Shown here: positions 1 to 8,034 of the stretch, piece after piece
Position numbering within the stretch: position 1 is the first letter of the stretch
How the letters are laid out: each line of letters starts with the position of its first letter
DNA from: Sva-07 sp963728195
Lineage (GTDB): Bacteria > Actinomycetota > Acidimicrobiia > Acidimicrobiales > Ilumatobacteraceae
Assembly: GCA_963728195.1 (NCBI GenBank)
Contig: CAVSIX010000004.1
Span: 53,628 to 117,627 of the forward strand
Length of the DNA: 64,000 nucleotides
Direction: 5' to 3'
Notes under the pieces: generated by a model
Seen by the model: the letters and a program-made list of their open reading frames with translations, nothing else
What the model was told of the DNA's origin: nothing
The model's database searches: none
Position numbers and translations under genes: made by a program

Positions 1-1929
1 TCGCAGGCAGCGCTCGAACGGCTGACGACTCGCTACCGGGGCCTGGAGCGGTCGTTCACCGAATCGTCGACGCTCGCCGCGGCGATCGGAGGGTTCAGCG
101 GCGCTGGTACGCGCGTGCCCTCGTTGACGACCGATGCGTTCGAGCTCCGTAACCAGCTCGACGAGATCGTCGAGGGGCTGTCCCAGCCGATCGGCACGGC
201 TGCCGTCGGTGGCGTACTTCTCGGTCTGATGATCACCGCCGCAGGCGCTGCGTTCGCAGTTCGCAAGCGCCGGATCGAGTTCCGGCTCCTGCGTTCCGAC
301 GGCGATCCCGGGTGGTTGTTCGCCGCTCGTGCGCTGCTGCAGTACACACCACCCGCACTTCTCGGCGCGGCGGTCGGTGTGGCATCAGCAGTGCTGTTGG
401 TCGGCGTCCTCGGTCCATCAGGAGAGTTCCACGGGTCGGCGATCGACCGCTCGCTCGTCGCGGCCGCCCTCGTCGCCGGGTTGCTCATCGCGGCGGCGAC
501 GACGGCCCTCGCCGCCGTGCGAGTGCTCGACCGCCCAACATCGCCTGTCGGCTCGTTGGGCGTCGGGTGGCTCCTGCTCGTCGTCGGTCTCGCCATCGCG
601 ATGTGGATCCAGGTGGGTGCGTCGCCCCGGCCGCGGGAACTCGACCCGCTGGTGATCGGGTTTCCACTCGTCGGGCTGACCGCCGGTGTCGGGGTGATCA
701 CGGTGGCGACGCGATGGGTGATGCGCCGGGTCCGTCGTGCGGGCCGGTCGTTGCCGACTGCGGTGTTCCTGGCGTGGCGGCGGATCACGTCCGCCGATGT
801 CGGGGCGTCACTGCTGTCGGCCGCCATGGGGATCGCGCTGGGTTTGGTCGTCTTCTCTGCGGTCGTCGTCGATTCACTCGAGACTGCGACCGCAGCGAAG
901 ACGGCGGCGTTGGTGGGCGGCACGACGAACGTGGTCGTGCTCGATGCGACCGGCTTCGAGCTTCCGGACGACTCCACCATCGTGCAGAGCCAATCGACGC
1001 TGTTGACAGTGGGAGGCGGGCGGGTGCTCGTGCTCGTGATCGATCCGGAGACCTACGCAGACGGCGTGTCATGGGATCCCTTGTTCGGATCCTCGCCCGA
1101 GGGTCTGCTCGAACTGCTCGACCAACCGGTCGACGCCGATGTCGCTGCGGTCGTCGTCGGCGATCGGGCAGTGCCGGCCGATGGAGGCTTCGGAACATCG
1201 AGTGTGCTCAGCTACGAGCTGGTGGGCGAGGTGGCGGGGGCACCGCTGGTCTCGGCCGTGGCGCCGACCATCGTCGTTCGCTCCGATCAGGTGGACGCTG
1301 CCGGACGACGCCTGCACGAGCTCGGACGGCCTGGTGACGTCGATCCGGACGAATGGGAGGAGCAGTACCGGTCACCCGTCGCTCGGGCCGCCCGAGTTCT
1401 CGTGTCACAGCAACCAGCCGAGACCATCGTCCAGCAACTCGAGGCGCTCGACATCGACACGCGCGATCTGCTGACGGCGTCGGGTGTGCGTGACCAGGTC
1501 GGCAACCGCGCCGCCCGGTGGACGTTCGAGTACCTCCGGCTGCTGGCCGTGGTCGCAGCGATCGCCGCGGTCGGGACGCTGCTGTTCTACCTCTCGGAGC
1601 GCCGGACGGCCCGCCGGCTGTCGACGGTGATGGCGTTGCGGATGGGGCTGCGTCGATCGACGGCTCAGCTGGCCGCAGTGATCGAGGTCCTCGGTCTCGT
1701 CGTGCTGGCTCTCGTGTCCGGGACGGTCTCGGCGCTCGTGCTCGCTGGTCGAGTCTTCACTCGTTTCGAGCCCAACCAGCAGCTGCCGCCGTCGGTCGGC
1801 ATCCAGCGGCCACTCGCACTGTTCGCGGTCATTGCCGGGAGTGCGCTCGCGACCGTGGTCCTCGCCGCCATGGCGAGTCAACGTGCTGCCAGCCGCCAGA
1901 GCTCGGCGGAGGTGCTCCGTGGCTCCTGA
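1..1929 (+). CDS. FtsX/MacB-type ABC transporter permease, 5' end outside window
   Basis: The reading frame is open from base 1 to the TGA at 1927-1929, giving at least 642 residues, so the N-terminus lies upstream of the window. Hydrophobic segments cluster near visible residues 60-85, 105-130, 145-165, 180-205 and 230-260, followed by a hydrophilic extracytoplasmic stretch. A final set of three membrane helices lies in the last 150 residues with the FtsX-like signature region. This is the FtsX/MacB permease layout, with a large periplasm-equivalent domain between helices. It overlaps the next gene by 11 nt and is followed by two ATPases, so the three probably form one export or lipoprotein-extraction complex in the membrane. 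The substrate cannot be told from sequence. Confidence 0.85.
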   Translation, partial: SQAALERLTTRYRGLERSFTESSTLAAAIGGFSGAGTRVPSLTTDAFELRNQLDEIVEGLSQPIGTAAVGGVLLGLMITAAGAAFAVRKRRIEFRLLRSDGDPGWLFAARALLQYTPPALLGAAVGVASAVLLVGVLGPSGEFHGSAIDRSLVAAALVAGLLIAAATTALAAVRVLDRPTSPVGSLGVGWLLLVVGLAIAMWIQVGASPRPRELDPLVIGFPLVGLTAGVGVITVATRWVMRRVRRAGRSLPTAVFLAWRRITSADVGASLLSAAMGIALGLVVFSAVVVDSLETATAAKTAALVGGTTNVVVLDATGFELPDDSTIVQSQSTLLTVGGGRVLVLVIDPETYADGVSWDPLFGSSPEGLLELLDQPVDADVAAVVVGDRAVPADGGFGTSSVLSYELVGEVAGAPLVSAVAPTIVVRSDQVDAAGRRLHELGRPGDVDPDEWEEQYRSPVARAARVLVSQQPAETIVQQLEALDIDTRDLLTASGVRDQVGNRAARWTFEYLRLLAVVAAIAAVGTLLFYLSERRTARRLSTVMALRMGLRRSTAQLAAVIEVLGLVVLALVSGTVSALVLAGRVFTRFEPNQQLPPSVGIQRPLALFAVIAGSALATVVLAAMASQRAASRQSSAEVLRGS

Positions 1930-2740
1930 GCGCGCCCCGATCGTCGAGTGCACGAACCTGTTGCGCGTCTTCGAGTCGGCGACCGGGCGCGTCCAGGCGG
2001 TGCGCGGCGTGGATCTGTCGATCGACGCGGGCCGGACCGTCGCCGTCGTCGGGCCGTCGGGAAGTGGCAAGTCGTCACTGCTGCGGATGATCGCCGGGTT
2101 GGACGAGCCGACGGCCGGTGACGTGTACGTCGACGGCGTCAACCTCGCTCGACTCTCGAGCGGCGCGCGGTCCCGGATGCGGGCTCGACTTCTCGCCCAC
2201 GTCCACCAGCGACCGACCGACAACCTGCTCGGTCACCTCACCGCACTCGACCAGGTGGAGCGCATCGCCCGCCGGCGAGGAGCGAGCCGCGACGACGCCG
2301 TCCGGATGCTCGGTCGGCTCGGCCTCACGGATCGGGCTGCACACTTCCCGCACGAGCTGTCCGGGGGCGAGCAGCAACGCCTCGCCTTCGCGCGCGGCGC
2401 CGTCGGTGACCCGGTGGTGATCATCGCCGACGAACCAACGGCCGAGCTGGACACGGCGAGCACGCACCTGGTGCTCGACGCCGTCGAGCGTCTCGCCGCC
2501 GACGGCATCACCGTGCTGCTCGCCACGCACGACCCCGAGGTGCTCGAACGCGTCGACGAAGTGGTGACGCTGCGCGACGGGTCGGTGGCGTCGGTGACCT
2601 CCGGTGGCGCCGAGCTGGCCGTGATCGATCAGGCCGGTCGGATCCAGCTGCCCCCCGAGGTGCGTGAGCAGTTCTCCCACCACCGGGCGCGGTTGACCTG
2701 GGATCCCGCCGAGCGTCGCCTCACGGTGGAGCAACCATGA
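1919..2740 (+). CDS. ABC transporter ATP-binding protein (LolD/MacB type) with AbrB-like C-terminal tail
   Basis: The protein has 273 aa from a GTG at 1919, preceded by GGAGG about 7 nt upstream and overlapping the permease gene by 11 nt; an upstream in-frame start would extend it inside the permease. It carries Walker A GPSGSGKS near residue 44, the signature LSGGEQQR near 147, and Walker B with DEPTAELD near 168. After the ATPase core there is an extra tail of about 40 residues containing GRIQLPPEVREQF, which resembles an AbrB/SpoVT swapped-hairpin motif. Its stop overlaps the next ATPase gene by 4 nt. It probably powers the adjoining FtsX permease. The tail assignment is by eye only. Confidence 0.88.
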   Translation: MAPERAPIVECTNLLRVFESATGRVQAVRGVDLSIDAGRTVAVVGPSGSGKSSLLRMIAGLDEPTAGDVYVDGVNLARLSSGARSRMRARLLAHVHQRPTDNLLGHLTALDQVERIARRRGASRDDAVRMLGRLGLTDRAAHFPHELSGGEQQRLAFARGAVGDPVVIIADEPTAELDTASTHLVLDAVERLAADGITVLLATHDPEVLERVDEVVTLRDGSVASVTSGGAELAVIDQAGRIQLPPEVREQFSHHRARLTWDPAERRLTVEQP

Positions 2741-3378
2741 GCCAGGTGGTGCGGGTCGACGGGGTCACCAAGCGGTATCGACGCGGGAGCGAGATCGTGA
2801 CGGCGGTCGACCGGGCGACGTTCGAGCTGCAGCCGGGAACGGTGACTGCGCTCGTCGGTCCGTCCGGGTCGGGCAAGACGACGCTCCTCGACCTGCTCGT
2901 CGGCGGCGACGAACCCGACGACGGCACGATCCGTGGCGTCCCCGATGTCCCCGACTGGTCGGAGCTCGCGATCGTGCCACAGTCGCTCGGCCTGCTCGAC
3001 GAGCTCACGATCGGTGAGAACATCTCACTGCCCGAGCGGTTCGGCGCCTCGCCGTCGTCACCCGTGGCGGACCTGATGACGCAGCTCTCCATCGACCACC
3101 TCGCCGACCGGTCACCCGGCGAGACGTCCCTCGGTGAACAGCAGCGTGCCGCCGTCGCCCGTGCGCTGCTCGCCGGACCCGCTCTGCTCGTTGCCGACGA
3201 ACCCACCAGCCATCAGGACGAGGTGAACACGTTCCGCGTCGTCGATGCGCTCGCCGCGTGCGCGGCCGGCGGCTCCTGCGTGTTCCTCGCGACACACGAC
3301 CTCCGGGTCGTCGAACGGTGCGACATCGTCCTCGCGATGCGCGACGGTGTCGTGACGCCGTGGACGGGCGCACACTGA
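2737..3378 (+). CDS. ABC transporter ATP-binding protein (LolD/MacB type), second subunit
   Basis: The protein has 213 aa and starts at an ATG overlapping the preceding stop (ATGA), which indicates translational coupling. Walker A GPSGSGKT is near residue 42 and Walker B LLVADEPTS near 150. The signature is TSLGEQQR instead of LSGGQ-QR, and the residue after Walker B is His rather than the usual Leu-Asp, so it is a slightly divergent nucleotide-binding subunit. Together with the upstream ATPase it would make a heterodimeric motor for the FtsX permease. No gene follows closely on this strand, so it is probably the last gene of the operon. Confidence 0.87.
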   Translation: MSQVVRVDGVTKRYRRGSEIVTAVDRATFELQPGTVTALVGPSGSGKTTLLDLLVGGDEPDDGTIRGVPDVPDWSELAIVPQSLGLLDELTIGENISLPERFGASPSSPVADLMTQLSIDHLADRSPGETSLGEQQRAAVARALLAGPALLVADEPTSHQDEVNTFRVVDALAACAAGGSCVFLATHDLRVVERCDIVLAMRDGVVTPWTGAH

Positions 3379-3448
3379 AGCCGTGCACCCCTGACGACGA
3401 CTCCCGGCGACACCTCGTCCGTCGTTCCGACCGTTTCGATGCGGTGAC

Positions 3449-3454
3449 TACGAT
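3449..3454 (+). promoter_or_regulatory. Candidate -10 box TACGAT
   Basis: TACGAT lies 8 nt before the GTG of the small reading frame at 3463, the same geometry as other apparently leaderless genes in this window. No convincing -35 box was found. Confidence 0.35.
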
Positions 3455-3462
3455 CGGTGGCG

Positions 3463-3555
3463 GTGAGTATGCCGATACCGTCATCGCAGAGGGTCGTCAC
3501 CGGCGTGGTCATCGTCATGCTGATCGGCTATGTGATTCGTGCCGTGTACTACTGA
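3463..3555 (+). CDS. Candidate 30-residue single-helix membrane peptide
   Basis: A GTG-started frame of 30 codons contains a short polar N-terminus, one hydrophobic helix (core VVTGVVIVMLIGYVI) and ends in Arg-Ala-Val-Tyr-Tyr. A TACGAT box 8 nt upstream would give a near-leaderless mRNA. It fills part of the 313-nt gap between the ABC operon and the convergent Nudix gene; I see nothing else in that gap. I do not recognise a family. Support comes only from the hydrophobic pattern and promoter spacing, so this is tentative. Confidence 0.35.
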   Translation: MSMPIPSSQRVVTGVVIVMLIGYVIRAVYY

Positions 3556-3691
3556 CGACCACGGTGGTTGCGAAGATTCGGCGACCACCCCGAGTGATCG
3601 GTTGTCATCGAAGTCGTTCCGACTGGCCGGTCCGCACCTCACTGCGTCACCTGTGACCGCTCGAGCCACAAGCCCTTGACCGCCGCCGGGA

Positions 3692-4180
3692 TCACTCGGG
3701 TGGGAGTTGGTTCTCGAGGTAGACGCCGACGTCGCTTCGGTCGGCGAGGACGGTTGCGAGTCGTCGACCGACGCGAGAGCCGAGCAGGCCGGTGGCCTCG
3801 CTCACCGTCACGAACCGGTACTCGGAGAGTTCGTCGGGTGGCAGCTGGATCGTTGCGATGGTGGCTGCGTCCAACGATTCGGTGGCGAACAGGAACATCA
3901 GACTTTCGACGTAGTCAGGTGTCGACGAGTTGTAGTCGACACACAACAACTCGCCGACTGTCACTGTGATGCCGAGTTCCTCCTGCAACTCCCGGACGCA
4001 GGCTGCTCTGGGTGACTCGTCGTCCTCGACGGCGCCGCCCGGGAGCTCCCAGGGCGGCTTGTAGGTCGGTTTCACGATCAGCACTCGACCGTCGACATCT
4101 CGAATCACTGCCCCGGCCCCCATTCGTTTGGTGGGTAGCAGGCGATGCGCGTCCGTAGGGTCGTCGGGACCAGCCGTCAT
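3692..4180 (-). CDS. Nudix hydrolase
   Basis: The protein has 162 aa. The Nudix box GX5EX7REXXEEXG is complete (GAVEDDE, seven residues, RELQEELGI) at about residues 44-66, so the metal-dependent hydrolysis of a nucleoside diphosphate linked to another moiety is expected; the substrate is unknown. The ATG at 4180 was chosen because TACGGT sits 6 nt before it on the minus strand, the pattern seen for other leaderless genes here. The frame remains open further upstream, but that extension is Arg-rich shadow sequence. The gene is transcribed on its own, toward the ABC operon. Confidence 0.85.
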   Translation of the reverse strand: MTAGPDDPTDAHRLLPTKRMGAGAVIRDVDGRVLIVKPTYKPPWELPGGAVEDDESPRAACVRELQEELGITVTVGELLCVDYNSSTPDYVESLMFLFATESLDAATIATIQLPPDELSEYRFVTVSEATGLLGSRVGRRLATVLADRSDVGVYLENQLPPE

Positions 4181-4245
4181 GTGAGGACCGTAGCCAGCCA
4201 GCGACGGCGTCGTGGCCGCCTGGCGTCGAGCGCGAGACGGTCCCG

Positions 4246-4350
4246 ATGGGCGAGCGACGGGTTCCGTTCGACACTGCCGCGTACGTCGAGCGCTCCCGCA
4301 GCGGTGACTGCTTCGTGTGCCGCATCGTCGCCGCGACCCGACGCTCGGGC
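4246..4350 (+). pseudogene. Fragment of a HIT-family protein N-terminus
   Basis: An ATG at 4246 opens a frame whose first 30 residues look like the N-terminus of HIT nucleotide-hydrolase/transferase proteins (VPFDTAAYVE, then GDCFVCRIVA with the usual Cys-x-x-Cys). The similarity ends near 4350, where the duplicated tRNA-Lys flank begins, and the HIT catalytic triad (HxHxH) never appears. I read it as a gene remnant. The family call is from memory of the motif and is not certain. Confidence 0.4.
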
Positions 4351-4366
4351 CCGCTCGCGAAACGCA

Positions 4367-4504
4367 GAACCACCCGATGGAGTGAGGTGCACGGCGATCC
4401 GAGGTCGGCTCGCGGGCCCCGGCGCAGACGATGGCCAATCGCACGCCGGCGTGGACATGTCAACGGGGTTCTCTCCCGCGACACGCGCTGGTCCCGCCTC
4501 TCTG
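4367..4504 (+). repeat. Diverged copy of the tRNA-Lys upstream region
   Basis: About 138 nt match 11534-11670, the segment directly upstream of tRNA-Lys. Shared blocks include GGAGTGAGG, TCCGAGGTCGG, CCGGCGTGGACA, TCAACGGGGTT and GGTCCCGCCTCTCT. The match stops after GCCTCTCT, the first 8 nt of the tRNA, so this copy carries a truncated tRNA start and no tRNA. The rest of the 407-nt gap between the Nudix gene and 4588 holds only the HIT fragment. Confidence 0.6.
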
Positions 4505-4587
4505 GGGGTGGCGCGAAACCGCGTAAGTCCTGCTGGACGGCCCCGTTCGGTGGCGGTCGGGAACGGATTCGTCGGATTCGGGAAGTC

Positions 4588-5089
4588 TCACATGTCGGGA
4601 TTGGGTTCGTTTCGCGGATCGGTGCCGCTGTCGTCAGGTGTTGGACGGGCGCGCAGCTTCTCGAACGAAGCGATGGCGCGGTCGACGCCGCGGTCGACGT
4701 GGTCGGCGATGCGGATGGTGCGTTCGAAGTCCTCGAGCAGCTGGCGCGCCTGAGTGGCCTGCTCCTCCCGCATCTCGGCGTTGGCCTTGGCTGCGTGGCG
4801 CCCGATCCACGAGTTGGCGAACTGGCGGGCCTCGTCATCATCCTCGAACGACGTCCCGATCAACTCCTCGAACTTGAACATCCACTCGTCCTCGGACTCG
4901 GGTGGACGGGTCTCCCCGTTTCGGCCAGGTCTGCATCAGGTTGAACGGAATCTTTGGCGACACGATCGAGCCGACGTCGAGAATGAGTCGCATCCAGCCG
5001 ACGGGCTCATCGCTGTGGGCCTCGAGCACGTCGATCGCATGCAGCATCGTCACCGGGTACGACGCTGCACAGACAGCGCCCGGGTGCAT
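4588..5089 (-). pseudogene. Frameshifted small acidic protein of unknown function
   Basis: Two frames on the minus strand join into one plausible protein. The upstream frame (5089 down to about 4915) reads through MHPGAVCAASYPVTM and PKIPFNLMQTWPKRG. The downstream frame (about 4915 to 4588) begins PPESEDEWMFKFEELIG and continues through an acidic helical region to a stop at 4588. The break falls at a run of four C (plus strand, about 4912-4918), consistent with a one-base indel. A shorter intact version could start at the ATG at 4881 (97 aa). I do not recognise the family. Confidence 0.45.
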
Positions 5090-5097
5090 CCAGCGCC

Positions 5098-5363
5098 CGC
5101 GTCCTTCGCTGATCGTCGCCGCACACGGCCCGCAGGCGCTGGGTGTCGCTGTGCGCCGCGGCGACGTATGGAGCAGCTACGGCGGTCTCGGTGACGTCGG
5201 GTTCGACGACCTGATCGCAATCACCCGCGAGCGCGGCGACACCCTCAGCGCCGCTTGCGAATCAATCGGTCGCGACCCGGCCACGATCGGGCGCTCGCTG
5301 CTGGTGCCGGACAGCGCAGTCGACCCGTGGGGCGATGAGGCGGCGCCGACGGTGGCAAGGTGA
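5098..5363 (+). pseudogene. Fragment of an F420-dependent luciferase-like oxidoreductase
   Basis: The frame reads SLIVAAHGPQALGVAVRRG, then WSSYGG and a C-terminal helix with IGRDPATIGRSLLV, which is typical of the end of LLM-class F420-dependent oxidoreductases (compare the intact genes at 20510 and 48485). Everything N-terminal to this is missing and the C-terminus ends in unrelated residues, so it is a remnant. It overlaps the start of the minus-strand decayed gene. Confidence 0.5.
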
Positions 5364-5440
5364 CGACGCCGAGTGGCGACGGGATTTTGACGACGTGCTA
5401 CGTTGACCGCGGCAGGGAGGGGCCTGCTCAGGGGGAAGGA

Positions 5441-5578
5441 ATGATGGCATTGCGAGACGTGATGGACGTCCCGGACCGTTTCGGTCACGGCGTCGCACCC
5501 GAAGAATTGTCGGTGAACCTCGCCACGATCGATACCGCGCTCTCTTCGCGGTGCGAGTTCGGGGGGATGACGGAGTGA
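5441..5578 (+). CDS. Candidate small protein at the head of the liv operon
   Basis: A 45-codon frame starting at ATG 5441 (or 5444) follows a strong purine-rich Shine-Dalgarno run (GGGGGAAGGA). It ends at a TGA that overlaps the livG GTG start region. The peptide is mixed polar/acidic with no membrane segment and no family I recognise. Its position suggests a leader or coupling peptide for the importer operon. A possible -10 (TACGTT) lies near 5398-5403. The only support is the ribosome site and the tight overlap with livG. Confidence 0.4.
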   Translation: MMALRDVMDVPDRFGHGVAPEELSVNLATIDTALSSRCEFGGMTE

Positions 5579-6429
5579 CCGACAACGCAGCGACGAAGGC
5601 GAACGACCGTCAGCGCAGGCAACCGGCACCGAGTCCGCTGGTCCAGTCCGAACGGCCGGTCGACCAGGGCGGCCTGGTGGTCCGCGACCTGACGGTCCGC
5701 TTCGGTGGCATCGTGGCGCTCAACGAGGCTCGACTCGTCGCCCGCTCCGGCGAGATCACCGGGCTCATCGGTCCGAACGGTGCGGGCAAGACCACGCTGT
5801 TCAACTGCCTGACGGGCATCTACAGCGCGACCGGCGGCAGCGTGACGTGGCAGGGAGAGCAGTTGCTCGGCAAGCCGCCGTATCGGATCGCCGACGAGGG
5901 CATCGCCCGCACGTTCCAGAACCTGGCGCTGTTTCCCCGACTCACGGTGCGCGAAAATGTGATCGTCGGACTCCATCGGGTCCGCAAGTCGAACTGGGTC
6001 GCGAATGCGTTCCGGATGCCGTCGGTGACCGCCGAGTCTCGGGCGGTCCGACAGGTTGCCGACGCCGCTCTGGAGGAGGTCGGGCTCGGCGCTGTGGCGT
6101 CGAAGCCGGCCGCTGGACTCCCATACGGCACGCTCAAGCGTGTGGAGTTGGCACGCGCCATCGCCGCAGATCCCGGCCTCCTGCTCCTCGACGAGCCCGC
6201 TGCCGGTCTCGCTCACGGAGAGGTCGACGAGCTGATGGCACTCGTGCGTCAGGTACGCGACCGGCGTCAACTCACGATCGTGCTCGTCGAGCACCACATG
6301 GGTCTCGTGATGCGCCTCTGCGACCACATCACGGTGCTCAATTTCGGGAGCACGATCGCCGAGGGCGAACCCGCAGCGATCCGCAACGACAAGGACGTCA
6401 TCGACGCCTACCTCGGAGGTGGGGAATGA
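5575..6429 (+). CDS. livG: Branched-chain amino acid ABC transporter ATPase LivG
   Basis: The protein has 284 aa from GTG 5575, preceded by a G-rich ribosome site. Walker A GPNGAGKTT is near residue 65; the LivG-type signature LPYGTLKRVELARA replaces LSGGQ near 182; Walker B LLLLDEPAAGL is near 201. The N-terminus has about 30 extra residues before the ATPase core. Family knowledge: LivG and LivF form the motor pair of the hydrophobic amino acid importer. The stop overlaps the livF ATG by 4 nt, and the order livG-livF-livH-livM-livK is intact. Confidence 0.93.
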   Translation: MTDNAATKANDRQRRQPAPSPLVQSERPVDQGGLVVRDLTVRFGGIVALNEARLVARSGEITGLIGPNGAGKTTLFNCLTGIYSATGGSVTWQGEQLLGKPPYRIADEGIARTFQNLALFPRLTVRENVIVGLHRVRKSNWVANAFRMPSVTAESRAVRQVADAALEEVGLGAVASKPAAGLPYGTLKRVELARAIAADPGLLLLDEPAAGLAHGEVDELMALVRQVRDRRQLTIVLVEHHMGLVMRLCDHITVLNFGSTIAEGEPAAIRNDKDVIDAYLGGGE

Positions 6430-7139
6430 GCGCACTCGACATCAGCGGACTTCGTGGCGGCTACGGCCTCGTTCAGGTCCTGCACGGAGTTGATCTGACG
6501 GTTGCCGAAGGCCAAGTGGTCGCGGTGCTCGGCGCCAACGGTGCCGGTAAGACCACGCTCCTCCGGGCGATCAGCGGCGCATTGGGCCGAGTCCAGGGCT
6601 CGATCACCTTCGACGGGCACGAACTCGTGGGAATGGCGCCGGAGAAGATCGCTCGGCTCGGCGTGTGTCAGGTACCGGAGGGCCGCGGCACGTTCGTCGA
6701 GCTCACCGTGGCGGAGAATCTCCAGATCGGCGCCTGGCGCCGCAAGGACTCGTCGGCCATCAAGACCGACATGGACCGGATGTTCGAGATGTTCCCGATC
6801 CTCGAGGAACGTCGCACGCAACGAGCCGGGGAACTGTCCGGAGGCGAGCAGCAGATGCTCGGCATCGCGCGAGCGTTGATGGGTGCTCCCCGGCTGTTGC
6901 TGCTGGACGAACCCTCACTCGGGCTGGCGCCGATCATCACTCGGCAGCTGTACACCACGCTGGCCAACGCCGTCGACGAGATCGGCGTGACGACCATGGT
7001 CGTCGAGCAGAACGCGCAGCTCGCGCTCGGCGTCGCCGAGCGGGCCTACCTCTTGGAGATCGGCGTGATCGTCCGTGAGGGCACCTCCGCCGAACTCCGC
7101 GCCGACGAATCCATCCAACGCGCCTACCTGGGGGTCTGA
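6426..7139 (+). CDS. livF: Branched-chain amino acid ABC transporter ATPase LivF
   Basis: The protein has 237 aa, from an ATG overlapping the livG stop. Walker A GANGAGKTT is near residue 37, the LivF family marker QVPEGRGTF near 82, signature LSGGEQQMLGIARAL near 137, and Walker B LLLLDEPSLGL near 158, so all ATPase motifs are present. It pairs with LivG on the cytoplasmic face of the LivHM permease. The stop is 1 nt before the livH GTG, so it is one transcription unit. Confidence 0.93.
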   Translation: MSALDISGLRGGYGLVQVLHGVDLTVAEGQVVAVLGANGAGKTTLLRAISGALGRVQGSITFDGHELVGMAPEKIARLGVCQVPEGRGTFVELTVAENLQIGAWRRKDSSAIKTDMDRMFEMFPILEERRTQRAGELSGGEQQMLGIARALMGAPRLLLLDEPSLGLAPIITRQLYTTLANAVDEIGVTTMVVEQNAQLALGVAERAYLLEIGVIVREGTSAELRADESIQRAYLGV

Positions 7140-7140
7140 C

Positions 7141-8034
7141 GTGCAGAAATTCGTGCAAGCGCTCATCGACGGACTGGCCAACGGATCGATCTACGCCAGC
7201 CTCGCATTGGCGCTCGTCCTCGTCCATCGCGCCACGCACATCCCCAACTTCGCCCAGGGCGAGATGGCGATGGTGTCGGCCTACATCGCCTGGGAATTCC
7301 AAGACCGCTTCGGCTCGTCGGTGCTCGCCTGGATCGGCGGCTTCGTCGTGGCCTTGGTGCTGTCGTTCGTGATGGGATTCGTGATCGAGCGCGGCATCTT
7401 CCGATGGGTCGAGGACGCGTCACCGCTGACCCTCCTCATCGTGTCGCTCGGTCTGTTGTCGATCCTCAACAACGGCGCTGGCGCCTACTGGGGGTTCCTC
7501 CCCCAGAACATGCGGTCTCCGTTTCCCGTACAACCGATCAGGGCGGGCGACTTCGTCGTGAGCTGGCAGCTCATCGGCATCGTGCTCGTGCTGATGGGGA
7601 TGATGGCTCTGGTCTTCGGCCTGTTCAAGTACACGAAACTCGGTCTCGGTCTCCGCGGCGCCGCCGACAACCCTGCGGCGGCCCGGCTGGTCGGCATCAA
7701 CGTCGGTCTGATGCTGGCGGTCGGATGGGGTCTCGCCGCCCTCGTCGGAGCCAGCGCCGGAGTGATGGTCGCCCCGAAGCTGGGGCTCCAGCCCAACATG
7801 ATGTCGGCGATTCTGTTGTTCGCATTCACCGGCGCCGTGCTCGGTGGCTTCGACTCGCCGCCAGGAGCAGTGCTCGGCGGATTGTTCGTCGGGTTGCTCC
7901 AGTCGTTCGCCGGCACGTACTGGGTCCCCCACGGCAACCAGCTCAGCCTGGTGATCGCCTTCGCCGTCATCCTGGTCGTGCTGGTGCTGAAGCCGAATGG
8001 ATTGTTCGGCCGAGCACAGGTGGCACGCGTATGA
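7141..8034 (+). CDS. livH: Branched-chain amino acid ABC transporter permease LivH
   Basis: The protein has 297 aa from GTG 7141, immediately after the livF stop. It has the LivH hallmark near the N-terminus (GSIYASLALALVLV and NFAQGEMAM) and about eight hydrophobic helices. The family EAA-like loop is visible around residues 175-190 (RGAADNPAAARLVGIN). It forms the membrane channel with LivM. The stop overlaps the livM ATG by 4 nt. Confidence 0.92.
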   Translation: MQKFVQALIDGLANGSIYASLALALVLVHRATHIPNFAQGEMAMVSAYIAWEFQDRFGSSVLAWIGGFVVALVLSFVMGFVIERGIFRWVEDASPLTLLIVSLGLLSILNNGAGAYWGFLPQNMRSPFPVQPIRAGDFVVSWQLIGIVLVLMGMMALVFGLFKYTKLGLGLRGAADNPAAARLVGINVGLMLAVGWGLAALVGASAGVMVAPKLGLQPNMMSAILLFAFTGAVLGGFDSPPGAVLGGLFVGLLQSFAGTYWVPHGNQLSLVIAFAVILVVLVLKPNGLFGRAQVARV

